64,000 bases of DNA from a virus. The notes beneath the pieces are model-generated. The model was given only the letters and a program-made list of their open reading frames with translations. It did not search any database and was not told where the DNA came from. The stretch is from IMG/VR virus record IMGVR_UViG_3300017991_005548, positions 124,001 through 188,000 of that record; one strand, 5' to 3'. Positions 43,378-53,600 of this stretch are shown piece by piece (within the stretch, counting starts at the first letter, position 1; each line of letters starts with the position of its first letter). The position numbers were made by a program, and so were the translations under genes.

Positions 43378-43595
43378 TCTGCAACCACATCATTTTGTCC
43401 CCATTGACTTGCGCCAATGATAAAGACATCTTCATTAAGTTTAGCGTCCGTTACATTACCTTGTGATAAATCAGATATAGGGTGATCATAAAAAGTCAAT
43501 GAGCCAGTATCAATGGTCTGTCCAAAGCCACCACCATCGAATGCTTGTTGCCCTTGCCTGATTGTAGTTACTAAATTTTGCCAATTAACATTCAT
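43374..43595 (-). CDS. Small hypothetical tail protein
   Basis: This 73-residue protein (MNVNWQNLVTTIRQGQQAFD...) is unrecognised. It has a short amphipathic N-terminal helix followed by Gly-rich and Asp-rich segments (GGGFGQTIDTGSL, HPISDLSQGNVTDAKL). It lies three bases after the stop of the hub-like gene and overlaps the next start as ATGA, so it is clearly embedded in the tail operon. Small proteins here often join the hub to the next tail-tip subunit, but nothing in its sequence proves such a role. No Cys, membrane segment or signal peptide is seen. Confidence 0.65.
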   Translation of the reverse strand: MNVNWQNLVTTIRQGQQAFDGGGFGQTIDTGSLTFYDHPISDLSQGNVTDAKLNEDVFIIGASQWGQNDVVAE

Positions 43596-43598
43596 AAT

Positions 43599-46301
43599 TT
43601 AACCATTTAACCATCTTGCTTCATATTCTTGTGAGAAGTCATTGCTATCTGCATTGTAGTTTCTTCTCACTGATGTCAACCTATAAGGTAGATCATCCAC
43701 ATCTATAAACTGCAATGGGGTCGCTATTTCTTGCTGAACTCCAACAGTCTTAAAACTTATTCCTCGAATTGGTTGAAAAACTCTTTCTGCCAATCGATAC
43801 ATATGTGCTCTTGCAACATCAATATCCCCATACGCAGGCTGATCTATCATAATTGGTTTCTTAAATAAGATCTTATTGTCTTTGTTCTTAGGTATAGTTG
43901 AAACCGCTATAAGATTTCTGGTATCTCTGTCCAAAGTAAATATACTAATTAAGTTCGCCGTACTATCAAAAGTAACCTCAATATCTCTTTGGTCTAGAAT
44001 TGTCGTTTTGTTAACATCTGTAGGATCAGAAGAGAAGTAATGATCTATCACACCAGGTCCAAATGTGGCCTTATCATATCCGAGTAACCCTCCAGGCAAT
44101 CTATCAATATGCATTGTACCATCAGCGTCAAAATATGTAAAAGCCTCAAATCTTTTCACGATTGTCATTATGCAGTCGAAAATTTTATCAGTTGATTTAA
44201 ACCTCATCCTTGGGCTAGTAAAAGAATACCCTGAGGGTAAAAAGTATTCTTCAATATTAGGAACCCAATCTTTTTGAAAGGAGCCGATCCCTGCTCTTTT
44301 AGCGAGATCTCTAACTGCATGATACCCAACCATTCCATCATAAAATGGACTGTTAACAACTGGAGTGTTTTGCAAAATATAGTTATAATCCTCACAAACA
44401 AGTGTTATTGTCTCTTTTCCTGGAACTTCATTTGTGCTAGTAGATACAATAACCCCAGTAAATGTTTTTGTGAAATCTTTTGCCGTAGATGTATTGTCAG
44501 CATTCCACGTCCATCTTATATCTATGCCATACTGCCTTTGTTTTAAAGCATCATATTTTCCATTCTCATTATAGAGAACAACAGTAGCACTTTTCTTTAT
44601 GTGGAAGAAGTCTGGTGCGGATGCTTCTTCTGTAATGTCTATTAAATCTTCAGTAACTCCAACTGGGGAAAGTTTTCTAGGTTTCCTTGCTTGGACATCA
44701 ACTCCTTTAAGTCTGAAGAAATATGGGGTTGCAGAATATCTAAGAGTTGTATTGTCCCAAACTTTATCATCTGGACGCATAAACAGAAGAAAGAAGTCAG
44801 TACCTTTCAAATTACCAATTGCTGGATCACCATATTTCTTAGCAAATTCTTTCACGCTAATAAACAATGCACGACCTTCACGATGTAATCCAAATGCCGT
44901 AGGTGGTATATTATTGACAGTTTTGTTTATTCCCTCATCTCGGAAAGACTCTGCATCAATGCCATATTGCTGTTCTTTAGTTATATTTTGTGGACCAGAT
45001 GGCAGAAGACTTGTCGCCTCGCCAGTTGGATCACCAGTTTCATCTGCGGCTGAATATTGAATAATTTCAATTTTGGGATTGTTGGGATCGCCAAGAACAG
45101 GAGTCTCTTTTCTATCAACTATTGGGAAGGCCATCGCACTAAGTCTGGCAAAAGTCATTGGATAAGCGTAAACACTTGCCCTCATATTAGATCCATAAAC
45201 TCTAATTTTGCCTTTGGCAATATTACATGGTTTTAATTTCCCCTTGTCATCCTTATTGCCAGTTCTAACAATTCTGGTGTAAATATAGTTGAAGTTATTT
45301 ATTGTGACTACTAACCTCCCACCAATAGTCATAAACCCAACGTCGATTCTCTTGTCGGTTGTTACCAAACGAGTAGACTCATGATCAATTACTCTACCTT
45401 GAACAGGAAACGCATTATTCCCGTAGTAGTCCATTAATCTAGGCAGTTCGTTAAGGCTCAAAACTAAATCAAATCGATCTTGATTGTTGTTCGAATCCAC
45501 TCCCAAACTAATAATCCAGAATGTTTCATATTGAGCAGGATATGGGGGCCTTTCGCTCGTCTCTATTGTCACCCAGAATGGCATATTTTCTGTAAGGAAG
45601 TCGTCTGACTCCAACCCCCACCACAAACCATCTTGCACTTTACTTTGATGGGGACAATCAAGAGTTCTTTTCTCTGGGGGTTGTTCATCAGTGCCAGTTT
45701 CGTCTGGTTGGCCAGGAGGTATGGGTTTAGCTGGAAATGAAGCGCCAAAATTTTGTAGGAATTCTTTGATTTCTGCGTCATCTGTTGTTCCATCTGTTTT
45801 CGCTTCTTTGTAGTTAGACATATTCCAGATTGGACCAACATATGTTGACCCAGGCTCTGTATCTGGATCAATAGGCTCTCTATAAAGTGTATTATTTTTA
45901 TTAGTGATATCTGTATAGTATGATGGAAAGTTTTGAGAATCCAATTTTTCTTCAATCGCCCCTGGAGTTTTTACTCCTTTTAAACTACATGGAGTCCAAC
46001 TGATACGTCCATCTGCACTTGGAAGTGATGACCCAGCACTTGATGAACCTGGAGTAATGTTGCTAAGATAATTGTCCACAAAGAATTTCTTTCTAGCTGG
46101 GAAACAAGCGGCAAAATCACTATTGTTGTCTTGAACCTGTTCCGTCAACAATGGCTCAACATAAGGAGATTTATTAATAGCAGGCCAATGACGAGCAGTA
46201 ATGTCAAAATTATACACTTGAGATTCCTGCACGACTTTGGGAAGCCTATGCAATATTCTTACTAGTGGTGTTGCTATACCATAATTTTTGTTGTCAGCCA
46301 T
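43599..46301 (-). CDS. Tail hub-like protein (gp27/gpD-like C-terminal part)
   Basis: This 900-residue protein has an N-terminal half of beta domains specific to this phage. Its C-terminal part (about 560-900) has the style of the tail hub fold seen in T4 gp27 and Mu/P2 gpD: TFTGVIVSTSTNEVPGKETITLVCEDYNYIL, then VRDLAKRAGI, then a helix FDCIMTIVKRFEAFTYFDADGTMHIDR, and a final section DLPYRLTSVRRNYNADSNDFSQEYEARW. In these families the hub is a trimeric ring at the tail tip that closes the tube and carries fibre or lysis modules. The position downstream of the tape measure gene agrees. No lysozyme or peptidase domain was recognised in it. The start has an excellent AGGAG ribosome binding site. 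Confidence 0.6.
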   Translation of the reverse strand: MADNKNYGIATPLVRILHRLPKVVQESQVYNFDITARHWPAINKSPYVEPLLTEQVQDNNSDFAACFPARKKFFVDNYLSNITPGSSSAGSSLPSADGRISWTPCSLKGVKTPGAIEEKLDSQNFPSYYTDITNKNNTLYREPIDPDTEPGSTYVGPIWNMSNYKEAKTDGTTDDAEIKEFLQNFGASFPAKPIPPGQPDETGTDEQPPEKRTLDCPHQSKVQDGLWWGLESDDFLTENMPFWVTIETSERPPYPAQYETFWIISLGVDSNNNQDRFDLVLSLNELPRLMDYYGNNAFPVQGRVIDHESTRLVTTDKRIDVGFMTIGGRLVVTINNFNYIYTRIVRTGNKDDKGKLKPCNIAKGKIRVYGSNMRASVYAYPMTFARLSAMAFPIVDRKETPVLGDPNNPKIEIIQYSAADETGDPTGEATSLLPSGPQNITKEQQYGIDAESFRDEGINKTVNNIPPTAFGLHREGRALFISVKEFAKKYGDPAIGNLKGTDFFLLFMRPDDKVWDNTTLRYSATPYFFRLKGVDVQARKPRKLSPVGVTEDLIDITEEASAPDFFHIKKSATVVLYNENGKYDALKQRQYGIDIRWTWNADNTSTAKDFTKTFTGVIVSTSTNEVPGKETITLVCEDYNYILQNTPVVNSPFYDGMVGYHAVRDLAKRAGIGSFQKDWVPNIEEYFLPSGYSFTSPRMRFKSTDKIFDCIMTIVKRFEAFTYFDADGTMHIDRLPGGLLGYDKATFGPGVIDHYFSSDPTDVNKTTILDQRDIEVTFDSTANLISIFTLDRDTRNLIAVSTIPKNKDNKILFKKPIMIDQPAYGDIDVARAHMYRLAERVFQPIRGISFKTVGVQQEIATPLQFIDVDDLPYRLTSVRRNYNADSNDFSQEYEARWLNG

Positions 46302-46309
46302 AATAACTC

Positions 46310-49033
46310 CTAGAAATTGTTACTCACCATCCAAGTTTGATTTGTGCCTTCGGATGAGCAAATCTTTCCATCATCGTCGTAATAAAAAATTCGGAAAACA
46401 CCTGTATCATCTTCGTGAGCAGTTAATTTCTGCTTCTGTACTGGACCTGTATTTAGAGGTGTTGTTATTTGAGTATCAAACGTCTCTTGGATTAATTCTA
46501 TAAAATTAGCGTCACTACCTGCTGTCGCACTCATAGCTTCATTTAATAATGTCTCTGTTACAATCTTTGCTTGTATCCCTGTTTCAGTAATATAAAACAA
46601 CAATCCGCCATCATATATCGCCGCCTCTCCATCTTTAGCAACAATTATCTCAGATGAACCCCACTCTTCACCAGAAACCCTTGAAAAAATCATCCTTACT
46701 CCATCTAAAGAGTCGTAGAAAACGACGATAGAACCATCAGCAAGACGTTTCGAAGAAACAACACCAAAGTCCTCAATATTGTCTACAGTAAATTGAGCGA
46801 CTCCAGTTGATTCTGAAACTATTGGGATGATCTTGTCTTCAAAGAACCAATCAGAAAACTTAAAAGTAAAATTATCAACTACAGGATTTGGGTTGTAAGT
46901 TGGATTTTCAATTGCTGGTGGCCTCCAAAGAAAATCTTGCCTACTATCTTCAGGAACACATGCAAAATTCTGATAACTCAAAGTCAATATATTAACAATA
47001 AAGACCCCAAGATATCGGCTTCCATTATCATAGCTAACGAAGAAAATATACATCTTCTCAGAAAGTTCGTCGTAAATAGAACAACAATATAGAGCGTTAT
47101 CTAAAATCAATAATCCATATTGGTTATCTTTGTTAGTTTCGACTTTATCGCTCAACTGTGGATTCCCCCAAAAATATCCACCATTCTTTGATCCAATAAC
47201 GAATACTCCATTTTTTTCTGGCCACTCGGTTGCTCCAGAGTTACTAACTGTTGATACAGAATTCTGAACAGTAAACCCCCTAAAACCCCTGCCCATAAAA
47301 ATCATAAGCTCTTCATCACTAATAGAAAAGATATCAAAGAGTCTAGCATTATCAATCACTTGGTTATTGTTGATATAGTCTATGTTAGCAGAATTAATTA
47401 ATGGTCCCACATTTACATTAGGATTACTTATAATAATTGGGCCATCTCCTGTAGCGGCACTAATCATTACTCTTCTAGAATCAGTTCTTGAATATCTGCC
47501 AGTCATATATTCGTAAATAGGAGAAACAAGATTACCATCATAAGTATATAAATCTTTATTTTGTGTAACTCCTCCACCTCTCTCAAATCCTATGAGATTC
47601 ATTTCACCATCTCCACATATGGTAGTCCCATAGTATTCTCCTTGAGATCCCAAAGAAAATAATAACACATCATTTCCAGGAGGAATCTCTACCTCTAATA
47701 ACTTTACTCTATCTTGCCCTGTGTCGAGAGCTATTGTAGAGTTAGTACCTTTCGAGATAGAAGCTGTTGCAACCCAAGCAGATTCTCCAATAGAAATGTC
47801 ATAATGTTTGGGGTATTCAGTATAACCTAAAGTTCCTCGTCTTATCGCTACATTTTTGCTCTCATAATCATAATAGAGAAGTAAATCTTCATTCGATAGG
47901 TAATAGTATGCTGATGAAATTCCAAAGATACCCTCAACAGTTCTCATGAATATGATCGCGTTATCATTATCTGGGGCTTGATCTCCCAGCCCCCAATATC
48001 TACCCCCACATAATCCGAGTCTAGTTCCACTAGGGATATCTACTTTAAATTCAGGGGCCAACCAATAACCATCCAAACAAATTCTTACGTTGGTATCTCC
48101 TGGAGGAGGTGGTATGTCACTAACGTCAACAGAGTATATTCCATTTAGCGCCGTCCTTCTCTCTACAGGAGTTCTACTAAAAGTGGCGTAAACAGTATCT
48201 CCTACGTTAAAGTTTGTAGGCTCTTCAGTAAATCGGATTATTGCTTCATATGACTCACCCTGAGTCCTATTTTGCACTCCAATCCTCTCAATTGGATAAC
48301 TATCTCCATTTGAATTATGTATATACCAACCTTTATATTTGGAATAGAGTTTCCTGGGGTTACTATTTATGTCATGGGAATATTGATTCATAAACCTGTC
48401 ATAGAAACTAATAAATTCTCTAGATCCCATGTTAAAATAACCTTGTCCATAAGTGGTTGCTATGTTTTCTCCAGTAACCTGAATTCTGATGGATTTTGAG
48501 CTTAGGTTTATTGCATTAATCTCTCCACCAAGGAACTGGGTCCGACTGTCTGACATGTACCACTCAACCGCTTTCCATGCCTTTTGTTGAGGGATTATAT
48601 AATCTGGATCAGCATCTGGGTTGAATACATATGTCTTAGTAATATCATTAATGTACACATCTATAATATGCCCTCCCTCCTGACCTATGATCTCAAAATA
48701 TCTGTTATTTTGAACCACAAAACTACCAACCAATGCATCATCATGGAAGTTCGTTCTTGTTGATCTGCCACCTTGACTTATTTCCATTTTTATGTAAGAA
48801 GTATCTTCATCAAGCAGAAATTCATTATAGTCAGACTTATCTGCCGTATCCATTGGAACCTCTTCTAAGGAAACAGTTCCCTCATCAACAGTCCTAACAA
48901 TGACATATCGATTATTGTCACTATATATTTCACTCTGACTTGTTCCTGTTGTAATTGGATAGAACTCCCAATAATGACTCTCAGTAACGGCCATATCTGT
49001 ATCAGGACTAGGCATGTCAATTGGATTTGGCAT
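46310..49033 (-). CDS. Large tail-tip protein with propeller-like C-terminal part
   Basis: This 907-residue protein is not assigned to a known family. The first 330 residues are beta-rich and unique (YWEFYPITTGTSQSEIY, YFEIIGQEGGHIIDVYIND, EAIIRFTEEPTNFNVGDTVYA). From about 340 on, repeated strands such as GDQAPDNDNAIIFMRTVEG, LFDIFSISDEELMIFMGRG, YFWGNPQLSDKV and DGSIVVFYDSLDGVRMIFSR suggest a propeller. No Ser linker is present. The start overlaps the stop of the upstream gene (TAATG) and the gene precedes the hub-like gene by eight bases. In siphoviruses this place between the tape measure and the hub usually holds distal tail and tail-associated proteins. That assignment is positional only. 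Confidence 0.6.
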   Translation of the reverse strand: MPNPIDMPSPDTDMAVTESHYWEFYPITTGTSQSEIYSDNNRYVIVRTVDEGTVSLEEVPMDTADKSDYNEFLLDEDTSYIKMEISQGGRSTRTNFHDDALVGSFVVQNNRYFEIIGQEGGHIIDVYINDITKTYVFNPDADPDYIIPQQKAWKAVEWYMSDSRTQFLGGEINAINLSSKSIRIQVTGENIATTYGQGYFNMGSREFISFYDRFMNQYSHDINSNPRKLYSKYKGWYIHNSNGDSYPIERIGVQNRTQGESYEAIIRFTEEPTNFNVGDTVYATFSRTPVERRTALNGIYSVDVSDIPPPPGDTNVRICLDGYWLAPEFKVDIPSGTRLGLCGGRYWGLGDQAPDNDNAIIFMRTVEGIFGISSAYYYLSNEDLLLYYDYESKNVAIRRGTLGYTEYPKHYDISIGESAWVATASISKGTNSTIALDTGQDRVKLLEVEIPPGNDVLLFSLGSQGEYYGTTICGDGEMNLIGFERGGGVTQNKDLYTYDGNLVSPIYEYMTGRYSRTDSRRVMISAATGDGPIIISNPNVNVGPLINSANIDYINNNQVIDNARLFDIFSISDEELMIFMGRGFRGFTVQNSVSTVSNSGATEWPEKNGVFVIGSKNGGYFWGNPQLSDKVETNKDNQYGLLILDNALYCCSIYDELSEKMYIFFVSYDNGSRYLGVFIVNILTLSYQNFACVPEDSRQDFLWRPPAIENPTYNPNPVVDNFTFKFSDWFFEDKIIPIVSESTGVAQFTVDNIEDFGVVSSKRLADGSIVVFYDSLDGVRMIFSRVSGEEWGSSEIIVAKDGEAAIYDGGLLFYITETGIQAKIVTETLLNEAMSATAGSDANFIELIQETFDTQITTPLNTGPVQKQKLTAHEDDTGVFRIFYYDDDGKICSSEGTNQTWMVSNNF

Positions 49034-50571
49034 TATTGTAAATCCTCTTCTATTCTATCAATTGGATCATTAGGTGTTGTTCCAATAGGATCGTCAACAG
49101 GAATAGTTGGTGTTGTTCCAATAGGATCGTCAACAGGAGTAGTATTTGCAGGAGGATCAAATACTGCATCTGGGTTATTTGGGGAGAAGTATTCATCGTT
49201 TATTTGGTCAAAATCAAATGGATCATCACTAATCGGATCTTGTTCAAAGTCCGACCTTCTATTTGGAGAGTCAATAGTCTCAGAGATAACTCTTATTGGA
49301 TCTATTACTTGGACTTCATCAGGTTGATCTTCCTGCTGTCTATCATCAACAACAAACACCTCATCAACAGATATATTTCTGCCAACTTCACCATTATTGA
49401 ACTCAATATCTACAACTTCCACTACAAAAAACTGTGGTGGCTGAGTTTCCTCTTCAGGAGCATCGGGATTTTCGGGACTATCTTGGTTTGGAACATCTTC
49501 GTCATTACCTGACTGATCAGTTGCATTTGAGGTAGATGCCGCACTCGAAGCTGTTGTATTTGAGCTAGATGGGCTTGATCCATTAACCGCCGTAACTGTG
49601 CCAGTTTTCCCACTTGACACAACACTATCTCCAACAGCTATATTTCTTCTTCTAATATATACTCCTGTTGCAGAACCCTCTGATAATTGAGAGTTTTGAT
49701 CAGTTCGGAATATGGTTTGAGAACCTGTTGGTAAAGCTCCAGTTGAGATTCTATTCATCACTCCATCTAACAAATATGGATCTTGTATCCACCAAGATCT
49801 TGACAAAACAAAAAAATCACTTGCTTGAAAGTTTGGGTCTGCTGTCCCTTGGAACTCTACGTCGATTTCTATAGATCCAGTTACTCCCCTTACTTCATTA
49901 ATGGAAAATGCCATAGAGCTACCATCGTTTCTACTATAGAGAGTAATAGTATCGTTTACACTAGAGAAATTTATGGTCCCAACAGATGTCGTTTCTGCTT
50001 TAGTGTCGATTGTAACTGTATAGGTTTTCTTAGCCGCATCCAGAACAGTAAATGATCTAATGATCCCATGATTTAAGTAAAACTGTTCGAATTTCGATCT
50101 AAAGATTAGATCTTCTGTGCTCGAACCTAAGAAATCTATGTTGAGGATATTTTGGGCGGTTATTTCAGAGTAGACTTTTTCCTTAAAAAGCGTCCCTACA
50201 CAATATCCCAATTCAGGCCCTACATACTCTCGTCCAAGTCCATAATTTGCAGAAGACTTTTGAGCGAATGCTTGTTCGACCTGATTTATGCCACTTAAGG
50301 CTCCAATGACACTTCCAGGGGCTGAATTGGCTGTTCGTATAAAGTCGGTCCAAGGGTCGTTAAAACCGCCCCAAGGGGCTATTATGGTACATGTAGTTGT
50401 TTCTGCGGCATACTGAGACAGAGATGCAGGAAGAAGTTCGTCTGGCATTTCTGCATAAGGAATTGAACGAGCAGTATCTAGGACATCACTTCTTAGTAGA
50501 GGAACCCACCTCCATCTTGAATATCCGAGGTCGTTTTCAACTTGTGTTGCAGTAATAACATTAATAGCCAT
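49033..50571 (-). CDS. Tail protein with acidic, repeat-containing C-terminal tail
   Basis: This 512-residue protein has an ordered N-terminal part (about 1-330) with WRWVPLLRSDVLDTARSIPY, IIAPWGGFNDPW and FVLSRSWWIQDPYLLDG. A Ser/Thr/Asn-rich segment follows (SSPSSSNTTASSAAST near 335). The last 130 residues are acidic and Pro-rich, with two copies of VDDPIGTTP, and are probably disordered. It lies directly after the tape measure gene in transcription order, where many siphoviruses encode the distal tail protein, but I see no diagnostic motif. A TGTATAAT box lies 33 nt before the start, so this gene may open a transcription unit. The ribosome binding site is weak. Confidence 0.6.
   Translation of the reverse strand: MAINVITATQVENDLGYSRWRWVPLLRSDVLDTARSIPYAEMPDELLPASLSQYAAETTTCTIIAPWGGFNDPWTDFIRTANSAPGSVIGALSGINQVEQAFAQKSSANYGLGREYVGPELGYCVGTLFKEKVYSEITAQNILNIDFLGSSTEDLIFRSKFEQFYLNHGIIRSFTVLDAAKKTYTVTIDTKAETTSVGTINFSSVNDTITLYSRNDGSSMAFSINEVRGVTGSIEIDVEFQGTADPNFQASDFFVLSRSWWIQDPYLLDGVMNRISTGALPTGSQTIFRTDQNSQLSEGSATGVYIRRRNIAVGDSVVSSGKTGTVTAVNGSSPSSSNTTASSAASTSNATDQSGNDEDVPNQDSPENPDAPEEETQPPQFFVVEVVDIEFNNGEVGRNISVDEVFVVDDRQQEDQPDEVQVIDPIRVISETIDSPNRRSDFEQDPISDDPFDFDQINDEYFSPNNPDAVFDPPANTTPVDDPIGTTPTIPVDDPIGTTPNDPIDRIEEDLQ
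49073..49138 (-). repeat. Two 30-bp identical repeats, 36-bp period, in the acidic tail
   Basis: The identical copies are 49073-49102 and 49109-49138. They encode the VDDPIGTTP motif twice near the C-terminus of the 512-residue tail protein. Confidence 0.85.
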
Positions 50572-50604
50572 GACATTTGTTCTGTGTTATTGGTTGGTAA
50601 AAGT

Positions 50605-50610
50605 ATTATA
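50605..50610 (-). promoter_or_regulatory. Candidate -10 promoter box (TGTATAAT) upstream of the 512-residue tail gene
   Basis: The minus strand reads GAATGTATAATACTTT in the 55-nt gap after the tape measure gene, 33 nt before the ATG at 50571. The TGTATAATAC core is the same as that at 59328-59337. No -35 hexamer is evident. Confidence 0.5.
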
Positions 50611-50626
50611 CATTCGAACAGAAGGA

Positions 50627-53600
50627 TTAGGCCATTTTTTCGAAAGACATTCTTAGCCTACTATTCTTTGTCATTTCGGCATCAATTTTATCACTGAGTG
50701 TTATTTTAAGCTCACCTAAAACTTCTTTCCCGCCACTTTCACTTGGGCCTCCATCGAGTCCAGCCATCTCTCTTCCCGAAGATCTTCTGTATTCTGCTTG
50801 TGTTGCCGCATCTGATACAATATCGCTTCTTACAACGCCACCCTTCCCTTTGCCTACTGCTCTAGGAGTTTGGGGTTTAGCTTTACCCCCTCTGTGAACA
50901 ATAATACCTTGATTTCCACCAAGTGCTGTTGGGACTCTACCTCCAGTACTTTCTGGGGCATTCGCTCTAGCATCGGCATAAGCCTTTTCTCTTTCTTTTA
51001 CTCTAGCGGCTTCGGCTTCGGCTTCAGCTTGTCGATCTGGGTCATATCGCACATGTCCACCTAGTGCAGTTGAACCCCACTTAAGTGCAGATTTATCTGC
51101 CCCTTTCAATTTTTCTAATTCGGATCTAGCGGCGGCTCTCTCTGCTGATGTAGCATCACGATCAAGAGCTTTGCTTTGGAGTTCTTTCATTCGAGTTATG
51201 TTTTGGCTATATGGTGTTGCAGGCAGTTTTTTATTAACCTTTGGCATACTAAGATAGTTAACACCTTCTCCCGCTGGCCTTGTATCTCGTCCTGCCCTAC
51301 TTTTTGCAAGTCCCTTTCTAGCAATTTCTCTTGCTTCCTCATCCGACATTACTTTTTGGCCAATTGACGCTGTTGGGATTTTTGGAACACCCATCTTTTC
51401 GATTGGTCCTGTAAGATCCACTGTCCCAATGTCTTCTGGAACTGAAGCGTATCTGTCCAATACTGGAGTAGGTGTTGGAGTAGGTGTTGGAGTAGGTGTT
51501 GGAGCTTTGGAAGAAGGTCTAGTGGCTTTAGTGGATTTAGGTAAAACGTTCTTCTTGACTTCTTCTGGAATCGCTTCCTTTCCCATTTGCCTGGCAGTTG
51601 CAAGTCTAATCCCTTTTGAACGAGAAAGTTTCCCTTTTTCAGCTTTGGTCAGGAAGTCCTCCCATTCTATTCCTTTCTTGAATTGAGGTCCTTGAGCCTG
51701 TTTGGCAGGTTCCTTCTTAACCCTTCTAGATTGTTGACTTCCTGGCTCTGGAATGCCTTTTCGTTTTCTATATTCGGCATCCACCTTATCCATATACTCT
51801 TCCTCTCTTCTTATGGCTTCAGCACTAGCTTTCTTCCTTTTTTCGGCTCGATCTTGTCTGTTTTTTCGGATAATTTTCGACACTTTGGCTTTCCCATGAG
51901 CGATAGCTTCTTTATCATCAGTATATCCCATAACAGATGCCATTATGTCTCTAAATTCAGCTTCCTGTTCTTTAAGGCTTTTACTTCTGAAAACCTCTTC
52001 TTTCATCAATTCTTCAAAGACATACTCAGCTTGTGCCGCAATAGCGCTTCTTTTATCTTGTCCTTCTCCTTTTTGTAGGAGAACATGCATCCTTTCTTGT
52101 GCCGTGCCAACAAGCGATCCTCTTTTTATAGATAGTGCCTCCCCCATGCGAATAGCTTTGCTCATATCCTCTTGTTTCTTAGAACCAGAGGACATACTTA
52201 CTGCAACCTCTTTATGGGCTTTCATCAACTCTGTCGCATTTTCACTTACGGCATGGACTTTTTTAATAATTTCATCCTCTGTCATCCCTAAAGATTTGGC
52301 AAGTCTTTCTGTACTTTTCGATATTGTGTAAGCATTAAGGTTACCTTCTTTAATTAAATTGTCAAGGTGATTCATCTCCTCCTTGACTATTTGAGATTGT
52401 ATTGTCTCTGCCATTCTACTATCACGTTTGCGCAATTCTTTTATAGCAGTTCCCATACTATATTCAAGTCCCATCATCTCATAAGAATTTTCTTCAGCAT
52501 TCTTCATGGAGCTTTGGATATTCATGGCCAAACTAGCAATGGCTTGAGCCTCTACCCCCTTAAATTCGTTCATCCTTGCATCAAGTTGATTCCACGACTC
52601 AATCTGAGTACTCATTATGTATTCCTGCTCTCTGGAAAGCTTCTTTATTTCTGATGTCGCAGTAGCAGTTCCCCCTTTAGGAGTGGCTCCTCCAGTTACA
52701 GGTTTTGCGGCTGGTTTTCTAGTAGGTCCTGTCGCAGGTGCAGGAGCGCCTTCCATTGGTCCTCTATGTCCTCCCCATGACAAGAATTGTTTTACATCTA
52801 CTCCCCAATGCATTGATCCATCTGAAAGCGTTTGACTCGCGCCAGAAAATCCTTTAGCAATATCTCTTTGCCTTCTAACAATTGCCTTGCTAACTTTGAC
52901 CTGTTCCTTCTGAAGAGATTTGAGTGTTTTAGAATCGTTTCTCCCAGAATCGTTAAGCTCTGTCATCTTATTGGAGATCTCTTGGCTATATTTGAGAAGT
53001 CCCTGCATTTTTGGATCTTTCTGCATCTGTCTCAACATAACTGGAGGTATGCCCATTGGACCTGGAGCGGCAGATGGCGCAAAAACATTTGTAGCTTCTG
53101 GAGTCGTTCCACGAGATCCACCTGCGACCGCTCCTGCAAAAGCAGTTACCGTATTTGCCCCTCTTCTAGTCCTTCTTTCTTGACCTGGAGCACCTTTACC
53201 ACCTTCTCCTGTTCTTACATCGATCTTAACGGATTGGAGGTTATTGCCACCACCAGACCAAGTATGAAGTGCTCGACTGAACTCACTTTCCATAAACCCT
53301 TGTTTATTGATGTTTTGTTCTAAAATTGCTCCTTTTGTATTCTCATGCTCTCTATTATCACCTATGTATCCAGCAGTTGGAGCGGCACCTTTGCCCATCA
53401 TATGTTGTTGGAAAGCCTGGGCAGATCTTCCATAACCAAAGATGTCATCAACTTGAGCACCAGCAAATGCTCCCGCTTGGAATCCGCCAATGGTGTATTT
53501 TGAAGGTGCGGCCATTCTAGCTTTTGAAGCCTCAGACCCTTGAATAGTATATCCACCAAGAGCCATCGTATTAAGAAAGTCAATCCCTGTTACGCCTTTT

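Noticed and set aside
39010-50571. Contractile-tail baseplate (gp25-, gpJ- or gp6-wedge-like) genes
   Set aside because: None of the proteins shows a recognisable LysM, gp25 or wedge motif; a hub-like part alone is compatible with siphoviruses.
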